A stretch of 40,439 bases of DNA, taken from an uncultured Clostridia bacterium (GTDB taxonomy: Bacteria > Bacillota > Clostridia > TANB77 > CAG-508). The stretch's first letter is position 1. Every line of letters starts with the position of its first letter. Where the stretch lies: NCBI GenBank assembly GCA_944388665.1, contig CALXJQ010000005.1, forward strand, positions 1 to 40,439, read 5' to 3'. Below, in pieces: positions 25,302 to 33,518 of this stretch. The position numbers and the translations under genes are program-made. Under the pieces are notes generated by a model that had not been told where the DNA came from, did not search any database, and was given only the letters and a program-made list of their open reading frames with translations.

Positions 25302-25523
25302 AATTTGCTATAATTTGCAACTAATAACGCTGTACATGATAAAATATTATAATAAATAATTTTGAAGTACCGCGTAGCGATCAAACGAGCGAAGCGAGTG
25401 CGATTGGAGCAACCCTACGATTTTTCACTTAGATTATGGGTTGCGACAACAAGGTACAAAAAATTATTTATTATAATATTTTTTTTAGGTAAAATTAAAT
25501 AGTTGCAAATTATAGCAAATTTT
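25300..25523. repeat. 224-bp nested foldback element with perfect 24-bp terminal inverted repeats
   Basis: The outer arms (25300-25323 and 25500-25523; AAAATTTGCT.../...AGCAAATTTT) are perfect complements. A second pair of 23-bp arms (25341-25363 and 25460-25482; AAAATATTAT.../...ATAATATTTT) is also perfect, followed inward by GTACC/GGTAC. The central ~80 bases are GC-richer, with GAGCGAAGCGAG, TGCGATTGGAG and a CAACCC/GGGTTG hairpin. It has no reading frame and no obvious target duplication. A MITE-like element, a very strong terminator or a structured RNA are the options. Confidence 0.85.
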
Positions 25524-25618
25524 TTATTTGCAAAAAAAAATTATAAGTACAAAGTTCGATTTCCGTAAGAATCGCCAAAATCCTACCAAATTGTAACAAA
25601 AATGACATAAAAATTCTA

Positions 25619-25648
25619 TTGCATAATTAAAACATAGTATGCTAAAAT
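25619..25648 (+). promoter_or_regulatory. Promoter of the surface protein, TTGCAT-18-TAAAAT
   Basis: TTGCAT (25619-25624) and TAAAAT (25643-25648), with an extended TGC before the -10. A TATAAT at 25658-25663 is an alternative but has no -35. Confidence 0.5.
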
Positions 25649-25684
25649 ATGCTTAAATATAATATATAAGGAAGGAATGGAGAT

Positions 25685-28600
25685 ATGTACAAAATGAAAG
25701 TATTAAAGAAAAAAGTAAAACTTCTAGTGGGAATATTTATATTTGCAATTATTGCAATACTAGGAGCAAAAAGTAGTTTAGCTGCACAAGCATCACCACC
25801 ATTGTATATAGGAATCAATGAACTAATGACAGAAGACAATCCAGACATGGGTTATTCAATAGGTCAGCCAACAGCTTCAGATGGAGCAAAAATTTGGAAT
25901 ATTTTACAATATAGTAGTGCTTCATCAAACAACCCAACAGAAATCAATGCATTCTGTGTAAAGGCAGGTGTAGGATTCTCTGATACTAATAAAAGGGCAA
26001 CTTATGACCTATATTTTGATATGAAAACAGAAAGAGATGCTATTGCTAAACAAAATTCAGTTTTAGCCTCAATTGTAAACGGAAGGACTTCAAATGGAGT
26101 TAGCAGTTACAATGCATTACTTGCATTATTTGATATGGCATATATACCAGGAATGTCATCAACAGCCGATAAAAATAATTTAATAAATCAAGTACTTAGA
26201 ATAGCTAGGCAATCAACTAGTGGATACACCCCTTATGTTGAGTTAATGGAAGCATACCCATTAACAGATGATGATATCATAGCTACAGAGCAAGCAGCTA
26301 TGTGGTATTTCACAAATGCTGGAGATTCAAAATATGACAAAACAGATGATAAAGGTTGGGTATATTATACTTTAACTGGATCAACATATAGTCCTCTTGC
26401 AGATTACACGCCAAATGGCCAGAGACCACAAAGTGATGCGGGTCAAGCACGTAGTTATCAGATGGAAATTTTGTATAATTACTTTATAGATCAAGCAAAA
26501 GCAAATGCTAATAATTATGCAAACACTGGCAGTGATTCACAAGGTTCACCTGTAACAGTAAACACACAAACACTTAACTACAAATTACAAGGAGGAAACT
26601 ATATAATAGGTCCTATTAACATTACAGAAAACCAAGGAAATACACTTAATTATGATATCAACATGGTAATCAAAAACGAAGGTCAAACTATAAGCAACTA
26701 TAAACTATTAAATAGTAGCCAATCACAAGTATCAAACGGAACAACAGTAAATGACTTAGTTGGACAGAATTTTTACATATCAATTCCTCAAAGTTCGGTA
26801 ACATCACTTGAGATAACATTTACAATAGAATATCAAAGAAGTACAATTACATTATGGACTTCTGCAACAGGTGGAGAAAAAACACAACCAATTGCTATAC
26901 CAGAAATTAAGAAATATACAGATGAAGTAAAATTAACACTAGTACCTAAAAATTTCGACTTGGCATTAAGAAAATATATAACAAAAGTAAATGATGTAGA
27001 ATTATCAGGAGCTGACTCAAGAGTTCCAAACATAGATACTTCAACATTATCAAGTGGTACAACAGCAACATATAAGCATAAAAAAGACCCAGTACTTGTT
27101 TCAACAGGAGATACAGTAACATATAAACTAACAATCTACAATGAAGGTGAAAAAGCCGGAAGACCAACAAAAATAGTAGACCAACTACCAACAGGATTGA
27201 CATTTAGCCGAGTAATAAGCGGAAACTTTAACGTAGATTCTTATGATCCTACTGCAAATAGATTGACATTAATTAGAAAACCAGGAAACACAACGAATTT
27301 ATCACCTTACTCAGGAGGAACCCTAGACTCTGAAACGATTGAGATAGAATGCCAGGTAACTGCAACACCACAAGATACACAAGGCACACTTACAAATGTG
27401 GCATGGATATCAGAAGAAATTGACGAAGATGGCACAGTAATTACGAATGAAGTTGGTCAAGATAGAGATTCTGAACCAGCAAATGCGCCAAATGTCAATA
27501 AAGACAATATGTCAAATTATAAAGGAAATGATAGTAATAAAACAGATTTGACAGACAAAGACTATTTCTACAAAGGAGAGCAAGATGATGATGACTTTGA
27601 AAAATTAATTTTGAAAAATGCATCAGGCAGCTATGACCTAGAGATTATCAAAGTAGACAAAGATGATATTAACAAAAAACTAGAAGGTGCAGAATTTAAG
27701 ATAACTCTTGCAGACGGACAAGTGAAAACTGTAACAACAGATGAAAATGGAACTATTACTATTAATGATATCCCAATAACAGAAGAGGGAGTAGATACAA
27801 TTACAGTAGAAGAGCTAACAGCTCCAAATGGATATAACAAAATATTTGGAACACTAACATTAGAAGTAACAAAAGAACTAAGAAATGGCGAATATGTAGC
27901 AACGAAAGTAAACTTCGCAGATGGAAATGACATACAACAAACTGCAAATAGTACGTTGTCAACAAGTATACAAAATGGAGTAGTACAGCTACTAAGCAAT
28001 GAAGCAGAAGTTACAGCAAAATTGGAAAATGGAGTAGTAACAATTACAATACCAAATGAAAAAATAACAGGAAACTATCAATTACAAGTAATAAAAGTAG
28101 ACAAAGATAATCCAAAACAAACACTTTTTGGGGCACAATTTAAAATTACATTGCCAGATGGAAGCACTCAAACAGTAGCAACAGACCAAAATGGAACAAT
28201 TACAATAAATAATATCAACATCACAGAAACAGGAACAGACACTATCAAAGTAGAAGAAATAACACCACCAAATGGATATAATAAACTAATTGGAGAACTA
28301 ACACTACAAGTAACAAAAGACATATCAAGTGGAAAGTATGTAGCAACAAACGTTACAGTACAAAATAGTGACGGAGGACAGTTAGCAGAAGGTGTTAGTG
28401 CAGTAGTAGAAGACGGCATAGTAAAACTAACAGTACCAGATGAAAAAATCACAGGAAACTATCAATTACAATTAGAAAAAGTTGAAAGTGGAAATACAAG
28501 CAATAAACTATCAGGAGCACAATTTAAAATAACATTACCAGATGGAAGCCAAAGAGACCTTGTAACAGGAGAAGATGGACTAATTACAATAAATGATATA

Positions 28601-31600
28601 CAAGTTTCAGAGGAAGGAACAGACAGAATTACAATAGAAGAAACACAAGCACCTACAGGATATAATAAATTAATAGGAACATTAACTTTAGATGTAACTA
28701 AAGAATTACAAGATGGAAGATATGTAATTACTAACGTAAGTGGATTAAATGACGGACAAAGCTCATTACCAGAAGGCACAACAATTAACTTCGAAGAGGG
28801 AGTAATAAAACTAGTAGTTGCAAATAAAAAGCAAACAGGAAGCTATAAATTACAAGTAGTAAAAGTAGATAAAGATGACACAAGCCATAGACTAGAAGGT
28901 GCACAATTTAAAATAACATTGCCAGATGGAACTGAACAAACAGCCACAACAGATGAGAATGGATACATCACAATAGATGGAATAAACATTACAGAAACAG
29001 GAACAGACACAATCAAAATTGAAGAGCTAACAGCACCAGAGGGTTATAATAAAATATTTGGCGAAATTACTATAGAACTTACTAAAGAATTAATAAATGG
29101 AAATTATGAAGTAACACATATCAAAATAATAAGTGCAAATCAGCCAACAGCCGACGGAACAAGCAACAATGGTCAAAGTGCACAAACCGCATATCTAGCA
29201 AATTCAGATGGAACGATGGCTACAGCTACTGCATCAGATGGCATAGACCCTACAACAGCTCCAAGCGGCCAAGACCCACTAGAAGATTCAGAAAATGCAG
29301 CAGGAGAGGCTGAAGTAACACTTCAAAATGGAGTAGTTCAGTTAGTAATGCCTAACCAAAGAGTAAAAGAGAAAAGATTTGACTTAGCACTAAGAAAATA
29401 CATAACAAAAGTAAATGAACAAGAACTAGCAGGAGATGACTCAAGAGTACCAAATATTGACGAAAGTACGCTAGAATCAGGAACAACAGCAACATACAAA
29501 CATAAAAAAGACCCAGTACTTGTTTCAACAGGAGATATAGTAACTTATAATCTTACAGTATACAACGAAGGTGAAAAAGCAGGAAGACCAACTAAAATAG
29601 TTGACCAATTACCAACAGGATTGAAATTTAGGGGAGTAGTAAGCGGAAACTTTGAATTAGAAAGCTATGACGAAGATACAAACAGATTGACATTAAAAAG
29701 AAAAGAAGGAGACACAACCAATTTACCAGCATATACAGAAGGCAACTTGAGTTCTGAAACAATAGAAATTGAATGTGAAGTTACAGCAATGCCAGATACA
29801 AGCTCAGATAAGGTTTTAACAAATGTGGCATGGATATCAGAAGAAATTGATGAAGATAACACAGTAATAACAAATCAAGATGGAGCTGATAGAGACTCAG
29901 AACCATCAACTACACCAGATGTAGATAAAGACAACATGGAAGACTACAAAGGTGACGAAGGAAACAAATCAGACTTAACAGACAAAGACAACTATTATAG
30001 AGGAGAGCAAGATGATGATGACTTCGAAAAATTAGTAATAAAACCAGAATCATTTGACTTGAAACTAATAAAGAGAATTGTTGCAGTAAACAATCAAAAT
30101 GTGCCAGAAAGAATTGAAAGCATAGACGCAAGCAAATTAAACACAATAGATGAAAGCGGAAATTTAGTAACAACAGCAGATTACAACCTAAACAAAGACC
30201 CAGTTCCAGTAAAGAAAGGCGACATAGTAACATATACATTTAGAATCTACAATGAAGGAACAATAGATGGCTATGCAAGCGAAATTACAGAAGATGTACC
30301 AGAAGGACTAGAATTTTTGTGGTCAGACAAACAAGGTGACGAATTAGCAAATGACCCAGATTTAACAGATGCTGAAAAAGAAGCAATAGAATTCAACCAA
30401 AGATATTTATGGGGTAACTTCCAATATGATGAATCTGGTGACAAGATAATACAAATTTCGACAAATTACTTATCAAAAGACAACGAAACAACACCAGGAG
30501 AAAACTTGATTGCAGCATTTGGACAAAATGACGGAACAAAAACAGATGCAGACCTTGCATACAAAGAAGTGTCAGTAAAATTCAAAGTAATTTCAAATGA
30601 CACTACAGGAAGCGTAATAAGAAACGAAGCGGAAATATCAGACGATTCTGATGAAGAAGGAAATCCAGTAGATGACAGAGACTCAAAACCTGAAGACTGG
30701 GTAAAATACGAAGATGATGAAGATTACGACAATATAATCTTACAATCATTTGACTTAGCACTAAGAAAATTCATCATAGCAGTAAGCAACGACGATCAAG
30801 TTGATGATGACGAATATTTAAGAAATGACGACGGCTCATACACAAGAGAACCAGTAGTTGACACAAGCAAATTAAATACAACAGGAGATAATGGCAATAT
30901 GATAACAACAGCAATATACAATCATACAAAAGAGCCAGTACTAGTACAAACAGGCGATATGGTAGTATACATGCTAAGAGTATATAATGAGGGAGACATG
31001 GATGGATACGCTGCAGAGATCCAAGACCATCTACCACCATATTTAGAATTTGTAGATAATGACTTTAATAAACAATATGGATGGACCGCATCTGAAGACG
31101 GCAGAACAGTAACTACAACATATTTAGCTGACGAGCTAATACAAAGTGCACAAACTGCAGATGACGGAACAATCACATTATCATACAAAGAAGTGCCAAT
31201 AATGTGTAGAGTAACAGATGAAGCAATACCAAGTCAAAACATCACAAACATTGCAGACATAACAAAATACGAGGACGAAAACAAAAACCCAGTAATAGAC
31301 AGAGACTCAATCGAAGGCAACGTAGACGTACCAGATGATGACGACTTACCAGGATACAAAGATGACGAACACGGCGACTACATCCCAGGACAAGAGGATG
31401 ACGACGACTTTGAAAAAGTTGTAGTAAAAACATTCGACCTAGCTTTAAGAAAATGGGTAACACAAGCAATAGTAATAGAAGATGGAAATCAAACAATAAC
31501 AGAAACAGGACATCAACCTTATGATGACCCAGAACAAATAGTAAAAGTCGAAATACACAGAAAAAAATTAAATAGTACAACAGTAAAATTCAGATACTCA

Positions 31601-32047
31601 ATAAGAGTAACAAATGAAGGCGAAATACCAGGATATGCAACAGAAATAACAGATTACATTCCACAAGGCCTAAAATTTGTAGCTGAAGACAACCCAGGCT
31701 GGACCGACCTAGGAAACAACATGATATCAACAAACTTGCTAGCAGACAAACTACTACAACCAGGCGAATATGCAGACATCGACGTAGTGCTTACTTGGAT
31801 AAATGGAGAAGACACAATGGGACTTATGGAAAACACAGCCGAAATCTCAGACGATTACAACGACTATGACATACCAGACAAAGACTCAACACCAAACAAC
31901 AAAAAACCAGGAGAAGACGACATAGACGATGCCCCAGTAATGCTATCAATCAGCACAGGACAAGTAAGAATCTACTTCACACTAGGCTTTGTTATACTAT
32001 TCACAATAGCTGGCGGAATCATACTAATCAAAAAATACGTACTATAA
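25685..32047 (+). CDS. Giant cell-surface protein with thioester (TQXA) domain and SpaA/DUF11-like repeats
   Basis: This is a 2120-aa exported protein. A signal peptide (about 1-36, ending LAAQA) is followed by a TQXA domain with Cys91 (NAFCVKAG) and Gln203 (TEQAAMW), positioned to form an internal thioester that can bond covalently to host or matrix amines (family knowledge). From ~424 lies an FDLALRKYITKVN module (DUF11-like). Four tandem SpaA/Cna-B-like domains start near 648, 795, 923 and 1052 (K-V-D-K...GAxFKITL...VEE). A near copy of the first FDLALRK module starts at ~1232, and further modules at ~1457, 1688 and 1917. Lys, Asn and Glu patterns suggest intramolecular isopeptide bonds. 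The C-terminus has SISTGQ, a hydrophobic helix and KKYVL, but no LPXTG. AAGGAAGG lies 9 bases before the ATG. Confidence 0.92.
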   Translation: MYKMKVLKKKVKLLVGIFIFAIIAILGAKSSLAAQASPPLYIGINELMTEDNPDMGYSIGQPTASDGAKIWNILQYSSASSNNPTEINAFCVKAGVGFSDTNKRATYDLYFDMKTERDAIAKQNSVLASIVNGRTSNGVSSYNALLALFDMAYIPGMSSTADKNNLINQVLRIARQSTSGYTPYVELMEAYPLTDDDIIATEQAAMWYFTNAGDSKYDKTDDKGWVYYTLTGSTYSPLADYTPNGQRPQSDAGQARSYQMEILYNYFIDQAKANANNYANTGSDSQGSPVTVNTQTLNYKLQGGNYIIGPINITENQGNTLNYDINMVIKNEGQTISNYKLLNSSQSQVSNGTTVNDLVGQNFYISIPQSSVTSLEITFTIEYQRSTITLWTSATGGEKTQPIAIPEIKKYTDEVKLTLVPKNFDLALRKYITKVNDVELSGADSRVPNIDTSTLSSGTTATYKHKKDPVLVSTGDTVTYKLTIYNEGEKAGRPTKIVDQLPTGLTFSRVISGNFNVDSYDPTANRLTLIRKPGNTTNLSPYSGGTLDSETIEIECQVTATPQDTQGTLTNVAWISEEIDEDGTVITNEVGQDRDSEPANAPNVNKDNMSNYKGNDSNKTDLTDKDYFYKGEQDDDDFEKLILKNASGSYDLEIIKVDKDDINKKLEGAEFKITLADGQVKTVTTDENGTITINDIPITEEGVDTITVEELTAPNGYNKIFGTLTLEVTKELRNGEYVATKVNFADGNDIQQTANSTLSTSIQNGVVQLLSNEAEVTAKLENGVVTITIPNEKITGNYQLQVIKVDKDNPKQTLFGAQFKITLPDGSTQTVATDQNGTITINNINITETGTDTIKVEEITPPNGYNKLIGELTLQVTKDISSGKYVATNVTVQNSDGGQLAEGVSAVVEDGIVKLTVPDEKITGNYQLQLEKVESGNTSNKLSGAQFKITLPDGSQRDLVTGEDGLITINDIQVSEEGTDRITIEETQAPTGYNKLIGTLTLDVTKELQDGRYVITNVSGLNDGQSSLPEGTTINFEEGVIKLVVANKKQTGSYKLQVVKVDKDDTSHRLEGAQFKITLPDGTEQTATTDENGYITIDGINITETGTDTIKIEELTAPEGYNKIFGEITIELTKELINGNYEVTHIKIISANQPTADGTSNNGQSAQTAYLANSDGTMATATASDGIDPTTAPSGQDPLEDSENAAGEAEVTLQNGVVQLVMPNQRVKEKRFDLALRKYITKVNEQELAGDDSRVPNIDESTLESGTTATYKHKKDPVLVSTGDIVTYNLTVYNEGEKAGRPTKIVDQLPTGLKFRGVVSGNFELESYDEDTNRLTLKRKEGDTTNLPAYTEGNLSSETIEIECEVTAMPDTSSDKVLTNVAWISEEIDEDNTVITNQDGADRDSEPSTTPDVDKDNMEDYKGDEGNKSDLTDKDNYYRGEQDDDDFEKLVIKPESFDLKLIKRIVAVNNQNVPERIESIDASKLNTIDESGNLVTTADYNLNKDPVPVKKGDIVTYTFRIYNEGTIDGYASEITEDVPEGLEFLWSDKQGDELANDPDLTDAEKEAIEFNQRYLWGNFQYDESGDKIIQISTNYLSKDNETTPGENLIAAFGQNDGTKTDADLAYKEVSVKFKVISNDTTGSVIRNEAEISDDSDEEGNPVDDRDSKPEDWVKYEDDEDYDNIILQSFDLALRKFIIAVSNDDQVDDDEYLRNDDGSYTREPVVDTSKLNTTGDNGNMITTAIYNHTKEPVLVQTGDMVVYMLRVYNEGDMDGYAAEIQDHLPPYLEFVDNDFNKQYGWTASEDGRTVTTTYLADELIQSAQTADDGTITLSYKEVPIMCRVTDEAIPSQNITNIADITKYEDENKNPVIDRDSIEGNVDVPDDDDLPGYKDDEHGDYIPGQEDDDDFEKVVVKTFDLALRKWVTQAIVIEDGNQTITETGHQPYDDPEQIVKVEIHRKKLNSTTVKFRYSIRVTNEGEIPGYATEITDYIPQGLKFVAEDNPGWTDLGNNMISTNLLADKLLQPGEYADIDVVLTWINGEDTMGLMENTAEISDDYNDYDIPDKDSTPNNKKPGEDDIDDAPVMLSISTGQVRIYFTLGFVILFTIAGGIILIKKYVL

Positions 32048-32048
32048 A

Positions 32049-32081
32049 AGATGTTTTTGGGGACGGAGGAAAAAAACATCT
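32049..32081 (+). repeat. REP-like palindrome type A with a compensated stem
   Basis: Arms read AGATGTTTTT and AAAAACATCT instead of GGTG/CACC; both sides changed so that pairing is kept. The core GGGGACGGAGG is unchanged. It begins 2 bases after the surface-protein stop, on the same strand. Confidence 0.85.
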
Positions 32082-32137
32082 AAATAAAGAAAAAATCTAT
32101 CCAGACATAAAAAGCCCAGATACCCACAAAAACATAT

Positions 32138-32182
32138 AAAGAAATACTAGATTAACTTTAATAGTCAATCTAGTATTTCTTT
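32138..32182. terminator. Convergent terminator hairpin, perfect 16-bp stem
   Basis: AAAGAAATACTAGATT (32138-32153) and AATCTAGTATTTCTTT (32167-32182) pair perfectly over 13 bases. A-rich and T-rich ends suit both strands. The right arm contains the stop of the small minus-strand gene. Confidence 0.8.
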
Positions 32183-32304
32183 AATGTATCTTCTATAACA
32201 TAAGAAACAGGTAAAACATCTTCATTATCAGTATGGACCTCAAAACGAATTTCATTATCAGCCGTCTTGAAAACATCAACAGTAACCACACCAATTTGAT
32301 TCAT
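32170..32304 (-). CDS. Small 44-aa protein, unknown function
   Basis: This short acidic, soluble protein (MNQIGVVTVDVF...YVIEDTLKKY) has no membrane helix or cysteine. Evidence that it is real: AAGGAGG 8 bases before the ATG at 32304, a consensus promoter (TTGAAA-17-TATACT) about 35 bases upstream, and a perfect terminator at its end. A longer in-frame reading from 32388 would run through that promoter and is rejected. The pattern looks like a compact strand-strand-helix fold. I do not recognise a family. Confidence 0.7.
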   Translation of the reverse strand: MNQIGVVTVDVFKTADNEIRFEVHTDNEDVLPVSYVIEDTLKKY

Positions 32305-32337
32305 AAAAATCGCCTCCTTTTCTTTGGTATAAAATGT

Positions 32338-32366
32338 AGTATAGCAAAGAAAAAACGCAATTTCAA
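32338..32366 (-). promoter_or_regulatory. Promoter of the 44-aa gene, TTGAAA-17-TATACT
   Basis: On the minus strand TTGAAA (32366-32361) and TATACT (32343-32338) are 17 bp apart. Confidence 0.65.
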
Positions 32367-32396
32367 TCGAAAATTGTCGAACATACAAAAAAATTT

Positions 32397-32425
32397 TGAA
32401 CTTTGGGGACGTTCCTTAAAGTTCA
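32397..32425 (+). repeat. REP type B palindrome
   Basis: TGAACTTT (32397-32404) and AAAGTTCA (32418-32425) flank GGGGACGTTCCTT. It abuts the stop codon of the acyltransferase gene. Confidence 0.85.
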
Positions 32426-33430
32426 CTAACTATCAAAAATAAATTTAACATTTTTATTTTTAACATGCAACTTTTGCACTATTTTACTTTGAATGTATGT
32501 AGTCAATATTGCCATAACAACTAGAAAAACATACTTCTCATACCACTTTACATCAAACTTTACAAAAGCAAAAACATTAAGATATAAAATGTGCCACAAA
32601 TAAATCCACATTGTATGTTGTCCTATAAACAATATCAACTTATTATTCAACCTTTCCTTTACGTTAAAAATATTCTTTCTATTAATTAGATAATATAAAA
32701 GCAAAGATATTCCTATTCCATAGCTTAAATAATAAAGCCTTGCAGGATACTTATAGTCACTTATTTTCACAAATTGATTTTTAGCAATGTAAAAGCATGC
32801 AAACATAATAGCAAAAATCAACAAAAAAATTAGCATAATTTTAATAAGCTTCTTATTATCCCAGTTTGCTAGTTCCATCCCAATATATGTACATAAAAAT
32901 CCATAAGGTATCAAATAATATATGCCATATTCCAAAAAGCCATTAGCATTTCCTATTGTATAAAATAGTACTTCATATATCAAAAATAACACAAAAATAG
33001 TAGTTTTTTTGAATCTCTTTATATTCATTAAAAACAAAACAGAAATAGCACATAAAATATAAACTCGTATAATCCACACATATCCTATTCCAGTGGTAAG
33101 TGTATATGTAGAAAAAATAGTCTCCCAACTCAAATCAAGATCTTTACTATATGGAGCAAGGAATCTATCTATTATAAAAAGAATTGTCAAAAAGATATAT
33201 GTTGGTACAATTAATCTGATTAATCTCTTTTTAATATACTTAAAGCCGCTCTTGCTTCTGTTATACGACTTTACAGAGACAATTCCAGAAAGAATAACCA
33301 ACAAAATAACATCAAAATTTCTTAATTCATCCAGTAAAGTAGGCGCACCACAATGTGCTAATATAATTAGTAAAATACCTAAACATCTTAGTACATCTAT
33401 TGATAAATCTCTCTCTTTAACATTTTCCAC
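32426..33430 (-). CDS. Acyltransferase-3 family integral membrane protein
   Basis: This 334-aa protein has about ten membrane helices and the acyltransferase-3 N-terminal signature: RDLSIDVLRCLGILLIILAHCG, with the catalytic-type His of the family, and later YNRSKSGFKYIKKRLIRLIVPTYIF. Such enzymes transfer acetyl or other acyl groups to wall polymers, exopolysaccharide or glycolipids. The acceptor cannot be named. The GTG start at 33430 is supported by GGGAG 8 bases upstream. The upstream promoter is unclear. It shares the minus strand with the aminopeptidase but a palindrome and ~85 bp lie between them, so co-transcription is uncertain. Confidence 0.85.
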   Translation of the reverse strand: MENVKERDLSIDVLRCLGILLIILAHCGAPTLLDELRNFDVILLVILSGIVSVKSYNRSKSGFKYIKKRLIRLIVPTYIFLTILFIIDRFLAPYSKDLDLSWETIFSTYTLTTGIGYVWIIRVYILCAISVLFLMNIKRFKKTTIFVLFLIYEVLFYTIGNANGFLEYGIYYLIPYGFLCTYIGMELANWDNKKLIKIMLIFLLIFAIMFACFYIAKNQFVKISDYKYPARLYYLSYGIGISLLLYYLINRKNIFNVKERLNNKLILFIGQHTMWIYLWHILYLNVFAFVKFDVKWYEKYVFLVVMAILTTYIQSKIVQKLHVKNKNVKFIFDS

Positions 33431-33489
33431 AAAAACATCTCCCTATAATATTAAATGTCCTATATAGTCTACGTTTTTTAATATTTAAG

Positions 33490-33518
33490 TGAACTTTGGG
33501 GTTGTTCCCCAAAGTTTA
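33490..33518 (+). repeat. REP type B palindrome with a perfect extended stem
   Basis: AACTTTGGGG (33492-33501) pairs with CCCCAAAGTT (33507-33516). The usual GGGGACG core is replaced by GGGGTTGTTCCCC. The element contains the stop codon of the aminopeptidase gene. Confidence 0.75.

Noticed and set aside
25300..25523. Integron attC site
   Set aside because: No matching RYYYAAC/GTTRRRY core boxes and no integrase; long perfect arms are unlike attC.
32305..32388. N-terminal extension of the 44-aa gene to 32388
   Set aside because: It would run through the predicted promoter and precede the strong AAGGAGG site.
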